Below, in pieces: positions 43,136 through 54,014 of a stretch of 64,000 nucleotides of DNA. The first letter of the stretch is position 1; the number at the start of each line of letters is the position of its first letter. The DNA is from Anastatus disparis (Eukaryota > Arthropoda > Insecta > Hymenoptera > Eupelmidae). The notes beneath the pieces were generated by a model. That model worked only from the letters and a program-made list of their open reading frames with translations. It was not told the DNA's origin and made no database searches. The translations under genes were made by a program, and so were the position numbers. The stretch spans positions 372,001 to 436,000 of the forward strand of contig JAFFSR010000396.1 of NCBI GenBank assembly GCA_017163975.1. The letters run 5' to 3'.

Positions 43136-43429
43136 TTGATAGAAGCATCACTGTACGTTACATATGCTTTGTTCACGAACACACTTACGAGTTCCGTTGC
43201 TGATTAGCATCACAAATAGCATAAATATAGCAACGTTAAAGAAGAAGAAAAAAAAAATACAAAATTTTAGACTTACAAAAAGAGTCCATTACATTTGAGT
43301 CTCAGATTTTCTATTAACTTTGAGATTTTTTTTCTTATATAAAATTATGAAAAAAGCCTTATTCCTAGGGTGCAACTCTCGATTTTTGCCGAGTCATTTT
43401 TAAAAAATTGCATCTTATTATACACAGTA

Positions 43430-44062
43430 GAAAAAATTTGTAATTTTAACACACATAAGTGTTACAGATGAAACACAAATTTTTTTGTGTTAAAATTTAC
43501 AAATTTTTTTTATGTAATTTTCGAAGTTAAAATTTTAACATAAAAATTCATGAATAATACAAAATTTTGAATAATAAAATTTGTAAATTTTACAAATTTA
43601 TTTGTGTTAAAATATAATTATTGAAATGATGATTCGATATTAAATAATGACTTTTTCGTGTTTCTTTCTGTTAATATAATATATATTTAAAAAAAGAAAG
43701 AGATAAAGAAATATAAGAAAAAAGATAAAATGATGGATGTTGGAGTGGATCAATAAAATCATAAGCAAACTAAACTCATTTGACAATATTACATTGTCGT
43801 TTAAAGGCGAACGTAAAAGAATGATTACGAAAAGAGCTGATCATTTTTTAATATGAATATATCATATAAGTATAGAAATAGAGCCGGTTAGTGGCTTAGT
43901 CGGTAGAGCGTTGGATTCGTAATCTCGGGGTTCTGAGTTCGAATCGTGCTCTCGGCAGCCGATTGATAGAAGCACCACTGTACGTTACATGTGCTTTGTT
44001 CACAAACATACTTGCGAGCTCCGCCGCTGATTAGCATCACAAATAGCATAAATATAGCGAAG
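43430..44062 (+). repeat. R9 repeat, copy 3
   Basis: From CACAGTAGAAAAAATTTGT to CATAAATATAGCGAAG, then the P2 copy at a TTAA and the R9 text AGAAGAAAAAAAAGT after it. Over 80% similar to copy 2 by eye. Confidence 0.75.
43879..43957 (+). repeat. tRNA-like module, copy 3
   Basis: GCCGGTTAGTGGCTTAGTCGG, TTGGATTCGTAATCTCGG, GAGTTCGAATCGTGC. The same decayed anticodon stem as copy 1. Confidence 0.6.
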
Positions 44063-44455
44063 TTAAGAGCAGGCCGGATTCGCTGTCCTTGTCTAATTGG
44101 CATTTTTGTTATTTACTCAAGTATTAATCGGTGTATCTGCAAATTGAAGGTTAAGCGCAATAGATATTATTATTACAAATATTTATGCACAAGAAAAAAA
44201 AAATCTATCGCTTTGTTTTTGAGAAAAGTAAGGAACGCGAAAATATTATAAACATAATCTTTTACTTCGGCGTTCCTTACTTTTCTCAAAAACAAATCGG
44301 TAGATTTTTTTTTTCTTGTGCATAGATATTCATAATAATAATATCTATTGCGATCAACCTTTATTTTGAAGATACACCGATTAATACTTGAGTAAATAAC
44401 AAACAACTCAATTGTTACTCAGTCGGTATCAGGTTCTACTCCGGCCTGCCGTTAA
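44063..44455. mobile_element. TTAA foldback family P2, copy 2 (393 bp)
   Basis: TTAAGAGCAGGCCGGATTCG to CTACTCCGGCCTGCCGTTAA. Inserted in R9 copy 3; the matching site in R9 copy 2 (43236-43239) holds just one TTAA. Confidence 0.9.
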
Positions 44456-44489
44456 AGAAGAAAAAAAAGTATACAAATTTTTGGACTTA

Positions 44490-45283
44490 CTAGGAGAGTA
44501 TCAGCAACGAATATAGACGCTTATAGAAGCGTACTTTTAAATGGAAAATTTCGTCCAAAAATGAGTTAGTTCTGTTACCCAGCTACTTGGGGGCGCCACC
44601 AAATCCCATGTATTTTTATATCTATTTATATTATATATATAGCACATTTTTATATATACGAACAATTTTAAAGTGTTACCCAGGCTTTCGGACGAAAAAT
44701 GTAACCCAGAAGAATCCTTCCATAAGCGTCTATCTTCTTTGGTATCAGACCTCAAGATCATGGATTTTGCTCTTACTTGTACATAAGTTTTCATATGTCA
44801 AAATATGCAAAAAACCGGAGTTCTAGATCCTAACGCTCAATATTTCCCTAGTTGTAGGCAATTATAGAAAATCACTAAAAAAGTTACTAGATTATCAAAC
44901 GCTTATAATTTTTTAGCATTAACAGTTAGAAGCTTAAAACTCAGCTTAGTTTTAAATGAAAGCTGAGCTCAAATCCTTTTAAAATAGCATATGAAAATAT
45001 ATTTTTTTCTCATAGCTTATAATACAGTGTTATTAAATTTATACTACATTTTAGCTTTTATTATTAATTAATGTTTTTAAAAAGAAATTCAGGTCAAATT
45101 TTTATAACGCTTCAACTTTGGAAAAAAATTATATTTAGACATGCTATAGTTGCTGTTTCGGAAGGTTTTGAGTTCAGCTTTCATTTAAAACAGGTTTAAA
45201 CTTCTAGCTATTAATGTTAAAGAACTATAAGCGCTTGAAAATCTAATAACTTTTTAAGTGATTTTCTTAAAATGCCTAAGCAA
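44490..45283. mobile_element. Foldback family P4, copy 2 (interrupted)
   Basis: Starts CTAGGAGAGTATCAG; a ~230-bp MITE (44506-44742) intervenes and P4 then continues with ATCAGACCTCAAGATCATGG and AATATTTCCCTAGTTGTAGG. It is more diverged than copy 1, and its right terminus is missing. Confidence 0.65.
44506..44742. mobile_element. ~230-bp MITE, uninterrupted copy
   Basis: CGAATATAGACGCTTATAGAAG at one end and CATAAGCGTCTATCTTCTTTGG at the other. Same family as 1451-2780. The inner GGCGCCACCAAATCCCATG is shared. Confidence 0.7.
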
Positions 45284-45639
45284 TAAGGTTTTTTTCATAA
45301 TTTTATATAAAGAAAAAATATCTTGAAGCGAGGAGAAAATCCGAGACCCGAATGTCATGGACTCCTTGTTAGCAGAAATTCACATTTACAAACTAAAATT
45401 TATCTTGCATTTAAGGCATTTTTATTGCATAAAATAATAATAATGCTAATATATAATTATTAAAAGTATGAGATTATTTGAATAACTAAGTACACACATG
45501 TTTCTAAAAATAACAAACTCCGTGTGGTCTACAAAAATTTTTGTGTTGATTTTAGAAATACACAGAAATTTTGAAATTACAAAAATTTGATGAATTACAC
45601 AAAATTTTTTACTGTGTAGTAAAGAAGAAATTTTTCATA
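45284..45639. repeat. R9-type fragment and spacer
   Basis: 45295-45370 repeats TTTTTTCATAATTTTATATA and GAATGTCATGGACTC from 38880-38955. The rest is AT-rich and ends with ACAAAATTTTTTACTGTGTAG, an element-end-like motif. Confidence 0.5.
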
Positions 45640-46011
45640 AACTTATGGTTAATTTAATTTAATGAAGAATTGATTTTTTTTACAAAAACTAATAATTTTA
45701 GCAAAAAATTAAGAGAAAGCCCCATCTCGTATCAGAAAAAGCAATATTTTCATTGATAAAAAAGAATTAATTTTATCGCTTCGTTTTCAAGAAAACCTTG
45801 AAAAACTTAAAACATAGAGGTTAGGGTAAATATTTGGTTTTTCAAGGTTTTCTTCAAAACGAAGCAATAAAATTAATTCTTATCAAAGAAAATTTTGTTT
45901 TTTCTGGTACAAGATGCGGCTTTCTCTTCATTTTTTGTCAAAGTTATTAGTTTTTACTAAAAATTAATTCTTCGATTAGAAAAGGACAGAGATACGTGAC
46001 CTCCTCTTAAT
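45640..46011. mobile_element. Foldback family P1, copy C
   Basis: Arms share AAGAGAAAGCCCCATCTCGT and TTTTCAAGGTTTTCTTCAAAA. The right end is GATACGTGACCTCCTCTTAA; the left terminus is eroded. Confidence 0.75.
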
Positions 46012-46315
46012 AGTTTGACGGCATTAATTTGAATCTATAAAATAACAACGTGATATAAAAGTAGGCAAAATTCCTCACATTTGTAAAAAAAAATTCGTCT
46101 CAAAAGTCAAAAATTGACAGAGATAGAGCATTTTGAATATGGAGTTCCATTTTCATTTTTTCACCTTTCATTTTAAATTTTACACAAAATAGGCTATAAA
46201 GGCGTGAAAAAAAATTGTAAGCCGTATTTTGAGATCTTTACATCTTCTTTTGAGTATTAGAACACATTCACATAGTTTTCAGCCAGAAAAAAATTCGATC
46301 CATAACGGCCAGCAT
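46012..46315. repeat. Repeat R8, copy 2 (uninterrupted)
   Basis: Reverse of 37060-37815 without the P7 element. At the P7 site it reads a single TTTAAA/TAAA-type stretch, consistent with one target copy. Confidence 0.75.
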
Positions 46316-46909
46316 GAGTCTGGAATCATCTAACTAAGATTTTCATGTGCACTTTCTTATTTTTATAATTTTTTTTTAAATTAATACCAACAATTATTTA
46401 GATGGAAGTCTAACTGAATATTTTCAATCAAGATTTCACATGTCCTTTTTTTAACATTGATTTTTCCTCGTCAAATTTAACAAAAAACATGCAAATTTAA
46501 CATGTTAAAAAATACGTGTTGTTTTTACGTGTTTTTTAATACGTGAAAATAACGCGTGTTTTTTTAATAGGGTGTAATTATTATAGTCTGGAAGCCAGGC
46601 AGGTACCATAGATAGATGTTATTTAGATGCTTCTACTCAAGATTTTTTAATTTATTTTTACCCTTGATAAACGACTTTCAGGGTGGAAATTTGTTACCTT
46701 GGAAAAAATTTGTTACTAACTAAAAAGTTGCAAAATATTCTAAAGTTGGTTTTTTCGTGAAACAATAAACATATTTAGATTTTTTGGACAATAGTAAGAA
46801 AAAAATCTTCCATGTAAAATTTTCTCCCGACGCTTATTTTTTTAAATAATTGAAGTTAAACTTTCAAAGACTACGATTTTTGCGATTTTGCGACACTTAT
46901 AGCTATTTA
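46316..46909. other. Unassigned spacer
   Basis: No gene. Near 46500-46570 the phrases ACATGTTAAAAAATACGTGT and TACGTGTTTTTTAATACGTG form small inverted and direct repeats. Confidence 0.4.
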
Positions 46910-47292
46910 TTAAGGAGATACAAGACAGACACTACACCTGTATTTGTGAATTTGGCTTATCTTTTCATTATATTCCAAAACTTGAGGAAAAGAAATGTTT
47001 TAGCTTGTAGTATTTACCACAAAGATTATGCAGTTAAATTTTCAAATAAATTTATTCATTAGTTTTTCAGAATTTTGAGTTTCAATATTATACATCAAAA
47101 TTTTTAGATTTTTTACAACAAATCTAAAATTCTGAAAAACTAATGAATAAATTTATTTGAAAATTTAACTGAATAATCTTTGTGGTAAATACTACAAGCT
47201 AAAGCATTTCTTTTTCTCAAGTTTTGCAATAAAATGAAAAGATAGGCTAAATTCATAAGTACATGTGTACTGTCCGTTTTACATCCCCTTGA
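46910..47292. mobile_element. Foldback family P8, copy 2
   Basis: TTAAGGAGATACAAGACAGA to GTTTTACATCCCCTTGA (the last TTAA has decayed to TTGA). Both arms contain GCTTGTAGTATTTACCACAA or its inverse. It lacks the 131-bp nested MITE seen in copy 1. Confidence 0.8.
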
Positions 47293-47789
47293 ATGAATAT
47301 TATTAACTTTAGCTGACAACTTTTGAGAGTTCAATCCTCAAATCATAAAATAAATTACAAGGTAAAATTACTGCATTTTTATTGCGTTTAGCCATTATAA
47401 ACTAATAGCATTGAACTGCTTTTGTGCAAATATGATCGCATATACAGGGTCACGATCGCCTAACCATAATTGCTAACTGAGTTTCGTAATAATCACACAA
47501 ATGAGAATAAATATTTATCCATATTTTATCACCACGTAGTAACAGTGAAGTCATGATTTTACCTATGAGCTAAAAAATTAAAGACTTGTCAAACTGAAAC
47601 TTACTGTCTGCATTTTATTTAACTATTAGGTAACAGTTGTCTATTTTTTTCTCCGTGTACTTTTCACTTTAGTAATTGGTGGTTTTAGAATCATGTATGA
47701 TAAGTTTTAAATTCAATATAATTTAATACTTAATTTTCATCATATTTATTTTTACAAGTTTGTTTTTTCATGCAGGTACAAAAAGCCCG
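47293..47789. other. Unassigned spacer
   Basis: AT-rich with no gene or repeat found. Confidence 0.4.
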
Positions 47790-48045
47790 ACATGGTGAAA
47801 AAACATAAGAATTATTTTAATGCAAATATCTTACAACAAAATCAAAACTTTTTTTATATCTGATTAATGTTACAGTACCAATCATATTTTAAGATTTGAA
47901 ATTGTGTATCCTCATCTTTTATTTATGACTGTCATATATTTTCTTATTTCTTTATGATATAGAATTTAAATAACAAACATTTTGTAATCAAGAAATTAAA
48001 GCTTATTACCAGGATTAATAACTAAGGCATACGCACACCCACGCG

Positions 48046-48108
<63 letters not shown>

Positions 48109-48355
48109 ACACCCATACACACACCCATACACAATCCTGGTAATAAGCTTTAAATTCTTGACTACAAAAAGTTTGTTATTTTGATTCTATATCATAAAGA
48201 AATAAGAAAATATATGATAGCAATAAATAAAAGATGAGAATACACAATTTCAAATATTAAAATATGATTTATAATGTTACATTAATCAGATACAAAAAAA
48301 GTTTTGATTTTGTTGTAAGATATTTGCATTAAAATAATTCTTATGTTTTCAGTTC
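47790..48355. mobile_element. Foldback element P6 with (AC)n loop
   Basis: Arms of about 250 bp (AACATAAGAATTATTTTAAT ... AAGCTTATTACCAGGATT and the inverse) flank a loop of (CG)n and (AC)n at 48043-48130. Confidence 0.85.
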
Positions 48356-48455
48356 TTCGACCGTAATGAGAAGATATATACTGCCCTCCTAAGAAAGAAC
48401 GTCCTATCTGACAAAATTTTTAACTCGAGAAAATTAAGATTTAGTAAATGCTGCT

Positions 48456-48866
48456 TTAAGAGCATGACGAAGCTGTCCGCCTTCTAATAATATTTCCAAT
48501 CTTAACTTATGAATAAAAGATGCGTTTAATTGAGTTTTTTTGCTATAAAGAAAAAATTTGTAAGATTAAACTCTAGTGCGGACAACTCAAGAAAACCACC
48601 AAAATATTATACATACAAAGTTATAATAAAAACTTTCAATATATCGTATTTTAAGGTTAGGTTTGTTGAGTTTGATATCTAATTTCCAATCCAAGCTCAT
48701 AAAAAAATAACAAGTCCAAATGATTTTTTATTTTAACAAAAATTATTGTACTAATATAACTTTAGTGCGGACAAGTCATTATATTTGTTTAATTTAAGAA
48801 TTTAAAAAGAAATCGATAAAATAAAAAAAGCAAAACTCGATTGCTGCAGCTCCGACATGCCGTTAA
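48456..48866. mobile_element. TTAA element P5, copy 1 (411 bp)
   Basis: TTAAGAGCATGACGAAGCTG to TCCGACATGCCGTTAA. It is not a self-palindrome. Copy 2, of equal length, lies inverted at 51773. Confidence 0.88.
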
Positions 48867-48909
48867 GAATTTTAGCTTAGGAAAGGTGCTATAGGAAAAA
48901 ATATCTTAT

Positions 48910-49298
48910 TTAAGAGGAGGTCACGTATCTCCATCCTTTTCTAATCGAAGAATTAAGTTTTTGCAAAAACTAATAACTTTATCGAAAAATGAAGAGAAAG
49001 CCCCATCGTGAATTCAAAAAAGCTATATTTTCTTTAATGAAAAAGAATTAATTTTATTGCTTCGTTCTCAAGAAAACTTTGAAGAACCAAATTGTCCAAC
49101 CTAGCCTCTATGTTTTAAGTTTTTCAAGGTTTTCTTGAAAACGAAGCGAGAAAATCAATTCTTTCTTATTAAAAAAAATATAGCTTTTTTTAATACGCGA
49201 TGGGTCTTTCTCTTTATTTTTCGCTAAAATTATTAGTTTTCGTGAAAAAAATCAGTTCGTCGATTAGAAAAGGACTGAAAAAGTCGACTTGCTCTTAA
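48910..49298. mobile_element. Foldback family P1, copy D (389 bp)
   Basis: TTAAGAGGAGGTCACGTATC to GTCGACTTGCTCTTAA; both arms are nearly complete. This is the best copy for defining P1. Confidence 0.85.
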
Positions 49299-49570
49299 CA
49301 AGTTAAAACACATTATAAGTCATTTGCATACATCATATTTAACTTTCTATACACTGAAAAAAATATTTTATTGAATCAATGAAAATTTAATTAAAACAAT
49401 TAAATAATTTAATTATAATATCGCAATTAAATATTTTATGAATATTAATTGGAAATGTAATTGACTTTATGCAATATTTGAGTGGATTAAGTTAGGGCTT
49501 TGTATTGAAGTAATCAGAAAAATTATTAAATTAATTAAATATTCAATTGAAATCTGAAATCAAAATATTG

Positions 49571-50012
49571 CACGGAAAAACTAACACCTATATTTGTAAT
49601 GTCACGTATCATCATGAATGTGTAAAAAAATACATCGCTGAGCGTTGTGCTCTTCACAGCGTTTAGCGATGTGTGTCATTTCGATGCGATATGTTTGTCA
49701 TTTATCGTACTATGTATTGCTGCTATCCATAAAACATTAGACAGTTATAGGTTATGCATATGCATTTATACTTAAAAATATGAAGCAAATATTCAAAATT
49801 TCTTTCTTTCAATTTTCATACACAGGAAAATTTAATTTTTCTGCACAAAAAATCCCTTGCGTTATTCAATCTGTATTTTTAACAAAACAGCCAACATATT
49901 TATAATATCAGGTAACTTGGTAAGAAAAATCATTGTTATTATGGTGTCGTTCACTGCTAAAACCTGTGACAAACACTACATATAGCGGTGCGTCAGTCTT
50001 TCCGTGTGGATC
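49571..50012. mobile_element. ~440-bp MITE with CACGGAAA ends
   Basis: CACGGAAAAACTAACACC on the left and GCGTCAGTCTTTCCGTGTG on the right. It has richer composition than its host element and no reading frame. Confidence 0.65.
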
Positions 50013-50465
50013 AAAAGAATTTTTCATTGAATCAATGTGATAATTTGTTCATTCAATTACATTTTCATTCATAGTAATGAAATATTTCATTATTATTATT
50101 AAAAATTTGATTGATTCAATGAAACATTTCATTGAACATTAAAATAATCAGATACAATTAATAAAATAAGTAATTAAATTAATAGAATATTTTGTTAATT
50201 TCATAAAATGTTAAATAATATCAATTTCATATTTTATGACCATAATTAAATATTAGATTATTTCAATGAAATGTTTTATTAATTATTGAAGGGATTAATG
50301 GTATGAATAAAATAATTAATCGAATTAATAAAATATTTTGTTAGCTGAACAAAATGTTAGATGTTATTAATGAAATAAGCAACTGACTTGATTAAAGATT
50401 TATTAATTTTAATTAAATATTTTATTAAATGTTCAGATTATAATATTTATTTAATTATATCAATG

Positions 50466-50690
50466 GAATATTTAATTAGATCAATTAAATATTAATTAGA
50501 TCAATTAAATATTAATTAGATTAATTAAATATTAATTAGATCAATTAAATATTAATTAGATTAATTAAATATTAATTAGATCAATTAAATATTAATTAGA
50601 TTAATTAAATATTAATTAGATCAATTAAATATTAATTAGATTAATTGAATATTAATTAGATCAATTAAATATTTAATTAGATATAATAGA
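50466..50690. repeat. 20-bp tandem array with 40-bp higher order
   Basis: About eleven units of GATCAATTAAATATTAATTA in which every second one reads GATTAATTAAATATTAATTA. The regular alternation gives a 40-bp higher-order unit. Confidence 0.9.
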
Positions 50691-50929
50691 AGTAATTACA
50701 ACAAATTATATTTGTTGTAATTACTTCATTAGATTTTTTTATTAAACATTTCATAATATTAATATAATAATTTTTTATATTAATGAAATATTAAATTATC
50801 CCAATGAAATACTTAGTTGATAATAATTCAAAACTAAAAGTTTATTTTTATATTTCATTAATTGATTCATTTTAATATTACTAATACTCTTACTTACCAT
50901 TTACGTTTTTTTATTCTTGTAGACATTTT

Positions 50930-51190
50930 TTGGCACTTATACAACAATTTTTGTTCCTACGATATAATTATAGTGAAAGATGTTTTGATACACAACTCTA
51001 ATTTCCTCTACTAATTTTCCTATTTCCAACATCGCTACATGATACGCATGTATCCGCTTCCCTACTCGCTCACATAAATTACAATTAATAAGTAATCTTT
51101 TCGTCGGCCTTATATACAAAATGATTTGAAGTCTCTGCACTTGCGGATAACGCAACTGAGGTAGTAGCTACCTCTTAAATAAAATATGAA
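50930..51190. other. Non-repetitive island in AT-rich element
   Basis: A 72-codon minus-strand frame (51155-50937) lies in sequence with normal composition that differs sharply from both sides. It has no recognisable motif and the first codon is unproven. It could be captured or inserted DNA; a coding role is not supported. Confidence 0.3.
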
Positions 51191-51772
51191 TTAGATGGCG
51201 CGAAAATTCAAAATATTTTAAAGATCTGATTCCAAATTTTATTATTCCAATTATTTTTTGTGGGATATAAAAAAGCATTTCATTAAATCAAGAAAATATT
51301 ATATTCGTTAAATTAAATCACTGCAACGTAAAATCAGATATTAAATTTTTTTAAAGAAATATTTATTAAACCGAATATATTTATTCTATTATTTTTATCA
51401 AGTTGTTATTGAAACAAGAATATATTTCACTGATTTAATTAAATATTATATTAACACTTTCATTAAATTACTTTAATGTTTAATAATATATTTGATTATC
51501 TTAATGAAATATTTATTAAACCAGATATATTTATTCTATTATTTCTATCAAGTTGTTATTGAAACAAGAATATATTGCACTGATTTAATTAAATATTACA
51601 TTAACACTTCTATTAAATTACTTTAATGTTTAATAATATATTTGATTATCTTAATGAAATATTTATTAAACCAAATATATTTATTCTATTATTTCTATCG
51701 AGTTGTTATTGAAACAAGAATATATTTCACTGATTTAATTAAATATTATACAAACACTTTCATAAAATTACT

Positions 51773-52183
51773 TTAACGGCATGTCGGAGCTGCAGCAATC
51801 GAGTTTTGCTTTTTTTATTTTATCAATATCTTTTTAAATTCTTAAATTAAACAAATATAATGACTTGTCCGCACTAAAACTATATTAATACAATAATTTT
51901 TGTTAAAATAAAAAATCATTTGGACTTGTTATTTTTTTATGAGCTTAGATTGGAAATTAGATATCGAACTCGACAAACCTAACCTTAAAATACGATACAT
52001 TGAAAGTTTTTATTATAACTTTATATGTATAATATTTTGGTGAATTTCTTGAGTTGTCCGTACTAGAGTTTAATCTTACAAATTTTTTCTTCGTAGCAAA
52101 GAAACTCGATTAAACGCATCATTTATTCATAAGTTAGGATTGGAAATATCATTAGAAGGCGGACAGCTTCGTCATGCTCTTAA
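51773..52183. mobile_element. TTAA element P5, copy 2 (inverted)
   Basis: TTAACGGCATGTCGGAGCTG to CTTCGTCATGCTCTTAA; the reverse complement of 48456-48866, equal in length and very similar. The two could recombine into an inversion. Confidence 0.88.
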
Positions 52184-53130
52184 TGTTCAATAATATATTT
52201 GATTATATCAATCAAATATTTATTAAACCGAATATATTTATTCTATTATTTCTATCAAGTTTTGATTGACATAAGAATATATTTCACTAATTCAATTAAA
52301 TATTATAATACGTCTACTAAATTACTTTGATGTTTAAGAACTTATTTAATTATCTTAATAAAATGTTTACTAATTCTAACGTATTTATTCTATTATTTTT
52401 ATCAAGTTTTGATTAAAAGAAGAATATATTACATTGATTCAATTAATTATTATATCACCTTTATTAAATTACTTTACTGTTCAATAATATATTTAATTAC
52501 ATTATGAAATATTTAATAAAGATAATAATAGTAAAGATTATTGTTTTATTCTTTCAATAAATTTTGAATAGTAACAAAAAGATATTTCATTGTTTCAATT
52601 AAATATTGTATGACTTATATTAAATTATGTCACTGATCAATGAAATACCTAATCATTTTAATTTAATATTTAGTTGCTTTGATGAATGCGTTTTTTCTCT
52701 TTATGAAATATATGATTGATTCTATGAAATATCTCATTGTCTTTTAATAAAATAATTTCATTGCGATATTATAATTAATTAGATGCATTTCAATCAATTA
52801 AATTTTTAATTGATTCAAATATTTGATTTATTTTGTTCTATAAAATTATTTTATTACTTTTATTATTTAATTATATTGCGTCTATGGAATCAGTGATTAA
52901 TTGAATTGATTATTATTTTTAACAATCAAATATTTTATTATTTATGTACCAATTAAATATTTTGTTGTATTAATTAATTTCTTTATCAGATCGATTAAAT
53001 AATTATTTGTATCAATTAAATTTTTTTTAATTATATCATTTCATCGATTCAATGATTTTTTTTCTCAGTGTACATGAAAAAAAAATTAAAAAATGTGGAT
53101 AGGAGGATTCTTTCTTAGGAGGGCAGTATA

Positions 53131-53137
<7 letters not shown>

Positions 53138-53175
<38 letters not shown>
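53138..53175. repeat. (TA)n microsatellite
   Basis: Uninterrupted TA run between the composite element end and CTTCTCAC. Confidence 0.9.
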
Positions 53176-53176
<1 letters not shown>

Positions 53177-53180
53177 TTCT

Positions 53181-54014
53181 CACAATAATTTTCAAAGTGT
53201 AATCATTAAAATTTTATCATTATAAATAGTTATGAAAATTTTTAACAAATATAAACACATTATGGTTTAGCAGTGGTTGCCGACTTTAATATTGAGCGTT
53301 GGGTTAGAAAGAATGCGCACGCGTACAAGTATCCCTTCTCTATATTGTTTTCTTACACATTCACACATATATGATCAGACGGTATTAAGGAGGGCAGCAG
53401 GGCGTAAGAGTAGAGAAGTAAGGAGAAATTGACTGAGGGTACTCAAGAAAGAGAAAGAAAAAATATGAAATTGAAGCAAGAAAATAGTAATTCGTGAAAG
53501 TGCAAAGGAAAGGCAGGACCGATGGACTGACTTAACAGGAAAAATTTAACTATTTAACTTCACTGTCATTAGATGATTTTATAGTGCCTAATAAAAAATT
53601 ATCGTAAAATTAACAAAAAACTACTGCTTTTGTATGATAAAAATGTTTATTTTATTGTACATAATTGCAGTGCTAAATTAAAATAATAATAAAGGTGACA
53701 AAATTAGATTAAAGTCAAGAAAATATATCTTTTTATAAACATTTTTTTAACAGAATCATGTAAAATAAATAAAATGGAAATTGCTTATATTTCTTAAATT
53801 TAACTTGGAAAGTTCTATCGTTCAATTGCAATTTCAATGTCAGAAATAATTTGCCTTTTGTTATTATTACAACTGATTTTCTAGAAACGTTATTTTTATC
53901 AAAATGATTAACATTGATAAATAATTATTTTATTGTTAGTAATAATATTGATACTTTCAGTTCAAATCTTTAATAATAGTGCCAAGGTTTTGAGTATTTG
54001 AAAAATTTTTAATT
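53181..54014. other. Upstream region of the NCKX exon
   Basis: No gene. A purine-rich patch (53395-53520, GGAGGGCAGCAGGGCG and AAGAAAGAGAAAGAAA) and a TTCAG before GTTCAAATC near 53960 could be part of a leader. No TATA/initiator pair stood out. Confidence 0.4.

Larger units (their letters stand above)
41985..43425 (+). repeat. R9 repeat, copy 2 (interrupted by an LTR)
   Basis: Same order as copy 1 in plus orientation: end CAGTGGAAAAAAATTTGT, LTR insertion, GATCATTTTTTAATATGA block, tRNA-like module, CACAAATAGCATAAATA and a GGGTGCAACTCTCGATTTTT end. TTAA at 43236-43239 is an unoccupied site equal to the P2 insertion site in copy 3. Confidence 0.75.
49351..53074. mobile_element. 3.7-kb AT-rich TIR element (CACTGAAAAAAAT ends)
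   Basis: Left TACACTGAAAAAAATATTTT and TTGAATCAATGAAA; right TTTCATCGATTCAATGATTT and TTCTCAGTGTA. The interior is mostly degenerate AATTAAATATTT-type sequence with three near-identical ~190-bp units around 51360-51730 (ATATTTATTCTATTATTTCTATC). It encodes nothing recognised. Confidence 0.6.
48362..53180. mobile_element. 4.8-kb AT-rich composite with TIRs
   Basis: The left end TACTGCCCTCCTAAGAAAGA (near 48380) is the inverse of TCTTTCTTAGGAGGGCAGTA near 53110. Outside it both ends have GAGAAGATATAT or its inverse. The interior holds P5 and P1 copies, a second TIR element, a 20-bp tandem array and a GC-richer island. No transposase was recognised. Confidence 0.6.

Noticed and set aside
50466..50690. 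CRISPR-like regular repeats
   Set aside because: No spacers; simple AT tandem array in a eukaryotic sequence.
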